Source: Blastomonas aquatica (GTDB lineage Bacteria > Pseudomonadota > Alphaproteobacteria > Sphingomonadales > Sphingomonadaceae). Taken from it: 64,000 bases of DNA. Made by a program: the position numbers and the translations under genes. The stretch spans positions 248,001 through 312,000 of the forward strand of contig NZ_BMGD01000002.1 in NCBI RefSeq assembly GCF_014639875.1. Direction: 5' to 3'. The notes beneath the pieces were generated by a model. It ran no database searches. It saw only the letters and a list, made by a program, of their open reading frames with translations, and was not told the DNA's origin. Within the stretch, counting starts at the first letter, position 1, and every line of letters starts with the position of its first letter. Positions 1-7,230 of this stretch are shown piece after piece.

Positions 1-9
1 CGAACTGGG

Positions 10-525
10 TCAATAATCGCGCGGCTGCTGGCGATACCAGCCAAGCGCCTGGGCCTCGGTCGCCAGCACGAAGGGTGCCTTGCCCTCGATATAGTCTGCA
101 TCATCTGCAATAAGCTGTTGCTTCAATGCCGAATATTGCATCGCTATGTCCGGGTGCGCGCGCAGATAATCGCGAAACGCCAGATGCCGTTCGATCTGCG
201 GTGAACCCGCAGCATAGCCATGCAGATGGTGTGTCCTTCGGCCTGCGGCGTCATCCTTGCGAAAGTACAGACGTCCCTCAATGCCGTAAGCGCCCATCGC
301 CTGATAGCCCAGCGCAGTCAGTGCCGGGGTGGCGGTGTTGAGTGCATCGAGCGAGGGCGAGACCGCCAGCATGTCGATTACCGGCTTGGCTAGAATTCCC
401 GCAATCGCGGTGCTGCCGATATGATGCACCGTGGTCAAGCGAAGGTCCAGGGCGGAGGCAACCGCATTCGCCTCCGCCGCAAAGTCCTGTTTCCATAACG
501 TGTTATGAGCGACGATTTCGATCAT
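10..525 (-). CDS. GrpB family protein (nucleotidyltransferase-like fold)
   Basis: 171 aa, about the usual length of GrpB/UPF0157 proteins. The family signature HHIGSTAIAGILAKPVIDML lies at about residues 35-54 and corresponds to the GS...D core of the nucleotidyltransferase fold; YFRKD and HHLHGY follow mid-protein. Members occur alone or fused to dephospho-CoA kinase, and their substrate is unknown, so no reaction is assigned. It ends close to the window edge, and a gap of about 20 bp separates its start from the end of the LOG-family gene upstream on the same strand, so the two could be co-transcribed. Family assignment is secure, role is not. Confidence 0.85.
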   Translation of the reverse strand: MIEIVAHNTLWKQDFAAEANAVASALDLRLTTVHHIGSTAIAGILAKPVIDMLAVSPSLDALNTATPALTALGYQAMGAYGIEGRLYFRKDDAAGRRTHHLHGYAAGSPQIERHLAFRDYLRAHPDIAMQYSALKQQLIADDADYIEGKAPFVLATEAQALGWYRQQPRDY

Positions 526-545
526 GGCTCAACCCGCGATGCAGT

Positions 546-1415
546 TTAGTCGCAGGGCAGTTCGTAGAAAGTACGGATGATTTCCCATGCCTCGTCTGCG
601 GTTTCGACGAAGCTGAACAGCTTGAGGTTGCCTGCCGAAATCACACCCTCTTCGGCGAGGGCCTCGAAATTGACGACCCGGTTCCAGAACTCGCGACCGA
701 ACAACACGATCGGGATCGGCGCCATCTTGCCGGTCTGGATCAGGGTGAGAAGCTCGAAGAACTCGTCAAAGGTGCCGAATCCACCGGGGAACACCGCAAC
801 TGCGCGCGCTCGCAGCAGGAAGTGCATCTTGCGTAGCGCGAAATAGTGGAATTGGAACGACAGATGCGGGGTGACATACTGATTGGGGGCCTGCTCGAAT
901 GGCAGCACGATGTTGAGCCCGACCGAATCCTTGCCGACATCATCCGCGCCGCGGTTGGCGGCTTCCATGATCGAGGGGCCGCCGCCTGAGCATACGACGA
1001 ACTGGCGCTTGCCGTCCTCTTCAACGCCGCATTCGCTGGCGAGTGCAGCGAGCCTGCGTGCCTCTGCATAATATTTGGCCTTGGCGACCAGCCGTTCGGC
1101 GACCTTCTTTTGCTCAGGTGTCTGAGCTGCCTCGACCAGGCCTTCGGTCTTGTCGGGTGCGGGGATCCGCGCCGAGCCATAGATCACCAGCGTCGATCCG
1201 ATGCCGGCTTCTTCGAGCAGCATCTCGGTCTTGAGCAGTTCGAGTTGGAAGCGCACCGGGCGCAGCTCCTGCCGCAGCAGGAAATCGGTATCGCCAAAGG
1301 CCAACCGATAGGCTGGGTCCTGGGTCTGGGGGGTGTCGTGTACCGCGGCGTCGGCAGTACGGGCGTCTTCTGCGGCTTGGCGAAAACGCGGCTCGGTCAG
1401 TTCTTTCTTGGTCAT
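546..1415 (-). CDS. LOG-family (TIGR00730-like) Rossmann protein
   Basis: 289 aa from the ATG at 1415; a TTG three codons upstream would extend it slightly. The LOG/lysine-decarboxylase-like fold is shown by CSGGGPSIMEAANRGA and by the signature PGGFGTFDEFFELLTLIQTGK region (positions 730-790). Small LOG proteins cleave cytokinin-type or purine nucleoside 5'-monophosphates, releasing the base. This one is longer than the approx. 190-aa LOG type and belongs to the long bacterial class with an N-terminal extension of about 90 residues, whose substrate is less certain. No clear Shine-Dalgarno sequence precedes the start. Confidence 0.85.
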   Translation of the reverse strand: MTKKELTEPRFRQAAEDARTADAAVHDTPQTQDPAYRLAFGDTDFLLRQELRPVRFQLELLKTEMLLEEAGIGSTLVIYGSARIPAPDKTEGLVEAAQTPEQKKVAERLVAKAKYYAEARRLAALASECGVEEDGKRQFVVCSGGGPSIMEAANRGADDVGKDSVGLNIVLPFEQAPNQYVTPHLSFQFHYFALRKMHFLLRARAVAVFPGGFGTFDEFFELLTLIQTGKMAPIPIVLFGREFWNRVVNFEALAEEGVISAGNLKLFSFVETADEAWEIIRTFYELPCD

Positions 1416-1440
1416 CGCCCGCAATTAAGGAGCGTTGGCG

Positions 1441-2139
1441 TTATCGGCAATAGCCTTGGCCACTCATGTCGACATGGAGATGGTCATGATGCGCCGCATT
1501 ATAGTCCGGCCCCAGCACCGTGCCAAAGCGCTTGCAGGCGCTGCCATGGATGGTGCGCAGGAAAGCACGTTCCTGGTTGCTGCCGTTCCAGCCCTGCTTG
1601 ACCGAAATTCGCCGCCCGTCGGCGAGCACGAAAGCTGCGATGTCGATCGCATTGGCGTGCGCATGCTGCGACAGCTTGGACGAACCTGCGATCGTGCGGC
1701 AGGAATAGCTGCCCATCGTCTCGATCCGCACCAACGGGCTGCCCAGCATTTGCTCGGCGGCGCGCGCGATGCCGAACTGCGCCCAGCCGGCGAATCGTTG
1801 GGCGAGCTCGCAGCGCACCGGGCCGATGTTGGTGATCGCAAGCTCATTGAGACCGCGCGGCGCATCGGTCAGCGCGATGGTCGATAGGCGCACGCTGCCC
1901 AGCTGCGAACACCCCGCGCCAAAGGTCTGGTCGGGAACCGGAGTGAAGCGAACCTGTGCCGCCGAAAGCGCGCTGATGCACTGGCGTGTGTCCGCAGCGC
2001 GCGGGGCGGGCATCGCAGCAGGCGCACCTGACCTCGCCATCGGCGCGGATGGCCCGCGTGATAGACCGCGCCCGTCGGGAACCATGCTGCACCCGGAGAT
2101 GAGAACGGAAAGCGCAGCAACCAATGCCAACCGCTGCAT
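1441..2139 (-). CDS. extensin-like C-terminal domain lipoprotein
   Basis: 232 aa from the ATG at 2139, chosen because MQRLALVAALSVLISGC is a lipoprotein signal with the lipobox LISGC. The open frame continues upstream to 2388, which would give 315 aa, but that extension would bury the signal. The C-terminal half matches the extensin-like_C family of alphaproteobacteria: CISALSAAQVRFTPVPDQ, the GSYSCRTIAGSS region, HANAIDIAAFVL, and a terminal HHDHLHVDMS resembling zinc ligands of peptidoglycan D,D-peptidase-like folds. A cell-wall-associated function is likely; activity is unproven. It ends about 25 bp from the LOG-family start, on the same strand. Confidence 0.8.
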   Translation of the reverse strand: MQRLALVAALSVLISGCSMVPDGRGLSRGPSAPMARSGAPAAMPAPRAADTRQCISALSAAQVRFTPVPDQTFGAGCSQLGSVRLSTIALTDAPRGLNELAITNIGPVRCELAQRFAGWAQFGIARAAEQMLGSPLVRIETMGSYSCRTIAGSSKLSQHAHANAIDIAAFVLADGRRISVKQGWNGSNQERAFLRTIHGSACKRFGTVLGPDYNAAHHDHLHVDMSGQGYCR

Positions 2140-2833
2140 CTCGGCTGAGCTGCCCTGAGTGTCGAAGCGGGGATCGGCCTTGCGCGTCAGGCGGCGGCGA
2201 CTGTGCGCGCGACCGGGTGCGGCGGAGCTGGCCAGATGCACCTGCGCCATTTCGGCGAACAGCGTCGCTTCAGGGCTTTGCGCGTCATTCACAACAGCGG
2301 AATTGTCGGCATTTGCGTCATCCACGGCTTGGCACGGCAGCGCGGAGGCCGGCAGGGGCGTCTGGGCGGGGGTGGCGCTGTTGATCATGACGGTAGATAT
2401 ACTGCCCGAACTTTAACCCTGCCGTGCCGACCATGGTTAACAGGCTGGTAACTCTTGCCGCCGCCAGCATTGCATGTCGTTGGCCGGGATGTGGCGGTGT
2501 GACAGCTAACCTGTCTCCACGACGAACGCCAGCGACTGGCAACCTGCGATGCGGCGTATCGAAAGGCGATCGCGACGGATGATCGAGGAAGGTATCGCAG
2601 GCCGTGCCGGCGCAAGCGCCATGAGGTAATGGCGTGACCCCAAAGGGACAGCATGTCGCGGCCCATCCCCACCCGGTAATCACGGGCAGGCTGCCACTTT
2701 CGCCCCTGGGTAAAGTTATTTTCAAGCACTGATCGCCGCATCAGCGGGCGTTTTGTTACACAGGACTGCGACCTTTTGGGTCCATCCGGCAATTGGTGAT
2801 TGCGCGATGCGGCAAACACCCCTAGTGCCGTCG
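2140..2833. other. intergenic region upstream of serC, no supported gene
   Basis: Nearly 700 bp between the chosen extensin start and the serC leader. On the minus strand 2140-2388 stays open in frame with the extensin gene and may simply be its 5' untranslated region. The remaining frames are short, overlap one another and match nothing I recognise. No convincing tRNA, small RNA or repeat was seen. The divergent promoters for the extensin and serC genes must lie here. Confidence 0.5.
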
Positions 2834-2884
2834 ACGGGCCACGCGGTCCCAACGCCGCGCGTGCTCTCTGTGAGGAGAGACTTT
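2834..2884 (+). promoter_or_regulatory. structured 5' leader of serC (candidate serC-type RNA)
   Basis: Two mutually compatible hairpins precede serC. CACGCG at 2840-2845 can pair with CGCGTG at 2858-2863. CTCTC at 2864-2868 pairs with GAGAG at 2875-2879, which contains the ribosome binding site of serC. Pairing would therefore cover the Shine-Dalgarno sequence. A conserved serC leader motif is known upstream of serC-serA operons in alphaproteobacteria; placement and gene context fit, but I could not align it to the covariance model. Confidence 0.5.
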
Positions 2885-4042
2885 ATGACTGATACCGTTG
2901 GCGCGGGCACCGCTGTGCTCGCCGCAAAACCTGATACCAAGCCTGCACGTCCGCATTTCTCGTCCGGGCCCTGCGCCAAGCCTCCGGGCTGGTCGCCGCA
3001 GCACCTTTCAACCGAATCCATGGGCCGCTCGCACCGTTCGAAGGTCGGCAAGGCGCGTCTGCAATATTGCATCGATCTGATGCGCGAGTTGCTCAAGCTT
3101 CCCGACACCCACCGCATCGGTATCGTTCCCGGATCAGACACTGGTGCCTATGAAATGGCGATGTGGACGATGCTGGGCGCCCGCCCGGTCACCGCGATGG
3201 CATGGGAAAGCTTCGGTGAGGGCTGGGTCACCGACGCGGTCAAGCAGCTCAAGCTCGATCCCACCATCGTGCGCGCCGATTATGGCCTCGTGCCCGATCT
3301 GGACGCGGTCGACTGGTCGAACGACGTGCTGTTCACCTGGAACGGCACGACTTCGGGCGCACGCGTTCCCAATGGTGACTGGATCGCCGACGACCGCGAA
3401 GGCTTGAGCTTCGCCGACGCGACCAGCGCGGTGTTCGCTTATGACCTGCCCTGGGACAAGATCGACGTCGCCACCTTTAGCTGGCAGAAGGTGCTCGGCG
3501 GTGAGGGCGCACACGGCGTCCTGATCCTGGGCCCCCGTGCGGTCGAACGCCTCGAGACCTATACGCCCGAATGGCCGCTGCCCAAAGTGTTCCGTCTGGT
3601 TTCCAAGGGAAAGCTGGCCGAAGGCGTGTTCAAGGGCGAGACGATCAACACCCCCTCGATGCTCGCGGTCGAAGATGCGATCTTCGCGCTCGAATGGGGC
3701 AAGTCGATCGGCGGGGCCGAGGGCATGATCGCACGCAGCGACGCCAATGCCGCAGCGTTGGACGCCATAGTGCAATCACGCCCTTGGCTGGGGCACCTCG
3801 CGCCTGATCCGGCAACCCGCTCGACCACCAGTGTCTGCCTGACGGTCGAAGGCGCGGATGAAGCGTTCATCAAGGCGTTTGCCGGACTGCTCGAAAAGGA
3901 AGGCGCGGCGTTCGACATCGCAGGGTACCGCGATGCGCCTCCGGGGCTTCGCATCTGGTGCGGCGCGACCGTCGACACCGCCGATATCGAGGCGCTCGGC
4001 CCCTGGCTCGACTGGGCTTATAGCGAGCTTAAAACCGCCTGA
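2885..4042 (+). CDS. serC: phosphoserine aminotransferase
   Basis: 385 aa. Converts 3-phosphohydroxypyruvate and glutamate to phosphoserine in cytosolic serine biosynthesis (a related role in pyridoxine synthesis is known for the family). The start at 2885 has a GAGGAGAG ribosome site 7-10 bp upstream; the frame is open another 132 bp but that part lies over the structured leader. Supporting motifs: SSGPCAKPPGW near the N-terminus, SRSHRSK-like phosphate contact (GRSHRSKVGKARL), and the PLP-lysine segment FSWQKVLGGEGAHG. This is the longer alphaproteobacterial/archaeal-like SerC type. serA follows 150 bp downstream on the same strand, completing the first two steps of the pathway. Confidence 0.95.
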   Translation: MTDTVGAGTAVLAAKPDTKPARPHFSSGPCAKPPGWSPQHLSTESMGRSHRSKVGKARLQYCIDLMRELLKLPDTHRIGIVPGSDTGAYEMAMWTMLGARPVTAMAWESFGEGWVTDAVKQLKLDPTIVRADYGLVPDLDAVDWSNDVLFTWNGTTSGARVPNGDWIADDREGLSFADATSAVFAYDLPWDKIDVATFSWQKVLGGEGAHGVLILGPRAVERLETYTPEWPLPKVFRLVSKGKLAEGVFKGETINTPSMLAVEDAIFALEWGKSIGGAEGMIARSDANAAALDAIVQSRPWLGHLAPDPATRSTTSVCLTVEGADEAFIKAFAGLLEKEGAAFDIAGYRDAPPGLRIWCGATVDTADIEALGPWLDWAYSELKTA

Positions 4043-4045
4043 GCC

Positions 4046-4190
4046 CTCTCCCCTTGAGGGGAGAGGGAAGAGCCGCGCAGCGGCGAAGGGAGAGGGGAGC
4101 ACCCTCTCGAATTTTCATTCATCAATAGGGCCGGGTATTCAGGGTCATTCCCCTCTCCCCGGCCCTCTCCCCTGAAGGGGAGAGGGAGAT
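4046..4190. repeat. paired CCTCTCCCC palindromic intergenic repeat
   Basis: Between serC and serA two hairpins of the form CCTCTCCCC-TTGA-GGGGAGAGG (about 4046-4069) and CCCTCTCCCC-TGAA-GGGGAGAGGG (about 4163-4190) flank a unique centre. The left hairpin could attenuate serC-serA readthrough, and the right arm leaves GGGGAGAGGGAG just before the serA ATG, acting as its ribosome site. It resembles GC-rich palindromic units at 13063, 36930 and 38815. Confidence 0.75.
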
Positions 4191-4194
4191 AAAC

Positions 4195-5784
4195 ATGCCT
4201 AAAGTTCTCATTTCCGACAAAATGGACCCCAAAGCCGCGCAGATCTTTCGTGAGCGCGGTTGCGAAGTCGATGTCATCACCGGCCAGACGCCTGAAGAGC
4301 TCGCCGGGATCATCGGCCAGTATGATGGCCTCGCCATCCGCTCATCGACCAAGGTGACCAAGGCGATCCTCGATGCCGCGACCAACCTCAAGGTTGTCGG
4401 CCGCGCCGGCATCGGTGTCGACAATGTCGACATCCCCTCGGCCTCGGCCAAGGGTGTGGTCGTCATGAACACCCCGTTCGGCAACTCGATCACCACGGCA
4501 GAGCACGCCATCGCGCTGATGTTCGCGCTCGCGCGCCAGCTGCCCGAGGCCGATGCCTCGACCCAGGCCGGCAAGTGGGAGAAGAACCGCTTCATGGGGG
4601 TCGAACTCACCGCAAAGACGCTGGGCCTGATCGGTGCGGGCAATATCGGTTCGATCGTCGCGGATCGCGCGCTAGGCCTCAAGATGAAGGTCGTCGCGTT
4701 CGATCCGTTCCTGACGCCTGAACGTGCCATTGAATTGGGTATTGAGAAGGTGACGCTCGACGATCTGCTCGCACGCGCCGATTTCATCACGCTGCACACC
4801 CCCTTGACCGACCAGACCCGCAATATCCTGAGCAAGGAGGCGCTGGCCAAGACCAAGAAGGGCGTGCGCATCATCAACTGCGCGCGTGGCGGACTGATCG
4901 ATGAGGCCGCGCTCAAGGAGGCGCTCGATTCGGGTCAGGTCGCAGGTGCTGCGCTCGACGTGTTCGCGACCGAGCCCGCCACCGAAAGCCCGTTGTTCGG
5001 CACGCCCAATTTCGTCTCGACCCCGCATCTGGGTGCTTCGACCAGCGAAGCGCAGGTCAATGTCGCGATCCAGGTCGCCGAGCAGATGGCCGATTATCTG
5101 GTCAAGGGCGGCGTCACCAACGCGCTCAACATGCCCAGCCTTTCGGCCGAACAGGCACCCAAGCTGCGTCCGTATATGGCGCTGGCCACCAATCTGGGTC
5201 TGCTCGTCGGCCAGCTGGAAAGCGACCGGGTCAAGAGCATCGCGATCGAGGTCGAGGGCGCTGCAGCAGAACTCGACATGCGCCCGATCACTGCAGCAGT
5301 GCTCGCAGGCTTCATGCGCGCGTTCAGCAGCTCGGTGAACATGGTCAACGCGCCGTTCCTCGCAAAGGACCGCGGGCTCGACGTGCGCGAAGTGCGGCAT
5401 GACCGCGAGGGCGACTATCACACGCTAGTGCGCGTCTCGGTCGAGACCGAAGATGGTGAGCGCTCGGTTGCTGGCACCCTGTTCGGCAACGCTACGCCGC
5501 GTCTGGTCGAGATGTATGGCATCAAGATCGAGGCCGATCTGGCGGGCCACATGCTCTACATCGTCAACCGCGATGAGCCTGGCTTCATCGGACGACTGGG
5601 ATCGACGCTGGGCGAGGCGAACGTCAATATCGCGACCTTCCACCTTGGCCGCCGCGAATCACGCGGCGGGGGCGAGGCAGTGCTGCTGCTGTCGCTCGAT
5701 GGTGCAGTGGCCGAGCCGGTGCTGTGGAAATTATGCCAGCTCGCAGGCGTAAAGACGGTCAAGAGCCTGCGCTTCGACGGATAA
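4195..5784 (+). CDS. serA: D-3-phosphoglycerate dehydrogenase
   Basis: 529 aa, the long SerA type. Oxidises 3-phosphoglycerate with NAD to 3-phosphohydroxypyruvate, the committed step of serine synthesis. Domains in order: substrate-binding N-terminus with GRAGIGVDNVD (about residues 73-83), Rossmann core with GLIGAGNIGSIVADRA (about 143-158), the catalytic region INCARGGLIDEAAL with later TPHLGASTSEAQ (His base), an intervening allosteric substrate-binding domain, and a C-terminal ACT domain starting near YIVNRDEPGFIGRLGS. The ACT domain suggests serine feedback, as in the family. The start has a strong GGGGAGAGGGAG site supplied by the adjacent repeat. Confidence 0.96.
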   Translation: MPKVLISDKMDPKAAQIFRERGCEVDVITGQTPEELAGIIGQYDGLAIRSSTKVTKAILDAATNLKVVGRAGIGVDNVDIPSASAKGVVVMNTPFGNSITTAEHAIALMFALARQLPEADASTQAGKWEKNRFMGVELTAKTLGLIGAGNIGSIVADRALGLKMKVVAFDPFLTPERAIELGIEKVTLDDLLARADFITLHTPLTDQTRNILSKEALAKTKKGVRIINCARGGLIDEAALKEALDSGQVAGAALDVFATEPATESPLFGTPNFVSTPHLGASTSEAQVNVAIQVAEQMADYLVKGGVTNALNMPSLSAEQAPKLRPYMALATNLGLLVGQLESDRVKSIAIEVEGAAAELDMRPITAAVLAGFMRAFSSSVNMVNAPFLAKDRGLDVREVRHDREGDYHTLVRVSVETEDGERSVAGTLFGNATPRLVEMYGIKIEADLAGHMLYIVNRDEPGFIGRLGSTLGEANVNIATFHLGRRESRGGGEAVLLLSLDGAVAEPVLWKLCQLAGVKTVKSLRFDG

Positions 5785-5799
5785 GGATGATGCTGTGAT

Positions 5800-5827
5800 C
5801 CTGCCTCCGGCAAGCGCCGGGGGCAGG
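5800..5827. terminator. 12-bp stem hairpin between convergent serA and PilZ gene
   Basis: CCTGCCTCCGGC at 5800-5811 pairs with GCCGGGGGCAGG at 5816-5827 with one G-U pair and a four-base loop. It sits between the two convergent genes. There is no U-tract on either side, so it may work only weakly as an intrinsic terminator. Confidence 0.55.
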
Positions 5828-5843
5828 GGTTCCTCCGCCGTGC

Positions 5844-6305
5844 TCAGCGGTCGCGGCGGATCGGCGTGATACTGGGGCGGTAGGTGCTCTGCATGGGCCT
5901 GAACCGCGTGAATACGTGGTGTTCCAGCGGCTTGTTGACCTGACTGTCCCAGCTGGAGCCGTTCAGCGCGAGGTTTTCGACGGCTTTGGTATCGATCTTG
6001 AGATCGGATGTCAGCTGCGCGCCGAATTGTCCGGCTCTCACCCAGCGGATCTCCGCCTCGAACTTGCCAAGGCCAGGCCTGTCGATCTCGACGACATCAC
6101 CCGGTATCAGCTTGGCCTGGCAGCGGCCCCCCAGACCACCCGATGAGATATCGCGAATAACCGCATCTGCACTGCCGAACCGTTCGTGGAACACCGTGAC
6201 CTTCATCAAACGGTGGACCCGCGCCTCGCGCACGGGCAGATTTGGGTCAACCTTTGCGGTCGCCGGAACGTCAGATTGTGTCAGTCCCTTTTTACCGAAC
6301 GCCAT
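5844..6305 (-). CDS. PilZ domain protein
   Basis: 153 aa from the ATG at 6305, which has GAGGA upstream; an upstream in-frame start at 6344 is less likely. The central region shows the PilZ pattern: an arginine-rich stretch (PVREARVHRLMKVTVFHERF), then the D-x-S-x-x-G motif IRDISSGGLGG (about residues 55-65), followed by the beta-barrel with GDVVEIDRPGLGKFEAEIRW. These residues bind cyclic di-GMP in the family, so it is probably a c-di-GMP effector; its target is unknown. An imperfect CtrA-like site lies about 43-57 bp upstream of the start. Confidence 0.82.
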   Translation of the reverse strand: MAFGKKGLTQSDVPATAKVDPNLPVREARVHRLMKVTVFHERFGSADAVIRDISSGGLGGRCQAKLIPGDVVEIDRPGLGKFEAEIRWVRAGQFGAQLTSDLKIDTKAVENLALNGSSWDSQVNKPLEHHVFTRFRPMQSTYRPSITPIRRDR

Positions 6306-6388
6306 GGCGATACCATCCTCATAGTCTCGGGGAATAGCTGCCAACGGTTAAATTGCGGTAAAATCAACCCAGTCCGGGACTATCGGCG

Positions 6389-6823
6389 TCAGGCCGGATC
6401 GGCCTTGTCGATATAGGCTTCAAACTGTGCTTCGGCCATGCTGGTAAGAGACACGCGGGTACGCCTGCGGTCCGAGCGGTCGGGGACCATTTCGGCATAG
6501 CCCTTTTCACGCAGTTGGTGGATCAACCGCAGCGCGGTGCTTTCGGGCGCATCGCACATCAGGCACAAATCGCTCATCGAAAGCTGGGTGCCATTGCGCT
6601 TGGCAGCGAGCAAGGCGACGAGCATGTCCCAGGTCGGGTTGCGCAGCTTGAGCGTCTTAAAGGCTGAGGACCGCAACCGGCTTGCCTGTTGCTCCTGCAG
6701 GATCAACCGCATCTTGCGATCATTCTCCGCCAGTCTTGGATCGGGCTGTACGCCATCCGGCCGGGTTGGCCGGTGCCAGGCCGATGCCGAGCGCGTGGAA
6801 TTATCTCTCGCTACCGATTTCAC
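6389..6823 (-). CDS. MarR-like winged-helix transcriptional regulator
   Basis: 144 aa, starting with GTG at 6823 behind a clear GGGGGAA ribosome site. After a polar N-terminus of about 45 residues comes a winged-helix domain: TWDMLVALLAAKRNGTQLSM, the recognition-helix segment CDAPESTALRLIHQLREKGY (about 88-107) and the wing PDRSDRRRTRVSLT. This is the shape of MarR/MarR_2 regulators. It is transcribed away from the TonB receptor gene downstream at 7231; a 21-bp palindrome at 6932-6952 in the shared region is a candidate operator. The ligand is unknown. Confidence 0.8.
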   Translation of the reverse strand: MKSVARDNSTRSASAWHRPTRPDGVQPDPRLAENDRKMRLILQEQQASRLRSSAFKTLKLRNPTWDMLVALLAAKRNGTQLSMSDLCLMCDAPESTALRLIHQLREKGYAEMVPDRSDRRRTRVSLTSMAEAQFEAYIDKADPA

Positions 6824-7230
6824 GTGCTTCCCCCTGTGTAAAGTCGCGCGACCGCCTGCCTTCTGTCCGGAAACCGACGCCAGACGGCGATCGGTGCCCA
6901 GCGAGGGCTTATTCGATCAGATGTTGTCGCAGTAACGAACAAGGTTCGCTACCCCGACTTTTGGGGGAGAACCCTCGGTTTGATTGATGGCAACCGAGTA
7001 TTCACAACCATTTGTTCGTTCAGGCCATCATCTGTTGGATCGTCTGCAGCTATTGCCTCCCGGCTTCTGAGCTTGCCGTTCCAACAGGCTGCGCTTCGGT
7101 CGCCCTGCAATCGGGCGTCGTTGGATGAGTTTGCGCTTAACCGGGCGGCCGAACCACTGGTCCGCTTAATTGCTATTGCGAGTGGATTGCAGTTGGGCTA
7201 GGGGCGCGTCAATCCCAGGGAGAATTGAAA
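6824..7230. other. divergent intergenic region between MarR-like gene and TonB receptor
   Basis: About 400 bp with no supported gene. It holds the 21-bp palindrome at 6932-6952 and a perfect 7-bp hairpin, CTCGGTT (6974-6980) with AACCGAG (6992-6998). The one plus-strand frame of 73 codons here (6980-7201) has no recognisable content. Confidence 0.5.
6932..6952. promoter_or_regulatory. 21-bp palindrome, candidate operator
   Basis: GTA-a-CGAAC-aag-GTTCG-c-TAC: the outer and inner arms are exact inverted repeats around a 3-bp centre, with one mismatched position per arm. The length and position, about 110 bp upstream of the MarR-like start and 280 bp before the TonB receptor, suit a dimeric regulator site. 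No binding data exist in the sequence. Confidence 0.4.

Noticed and set aside
2834-2884. Cobalamin, SAM or other known riboswitch upstream of serC
   Set aside because: I looked for the conserved core sequences of these classes and did not see them; only the two simple hairpins are supported.
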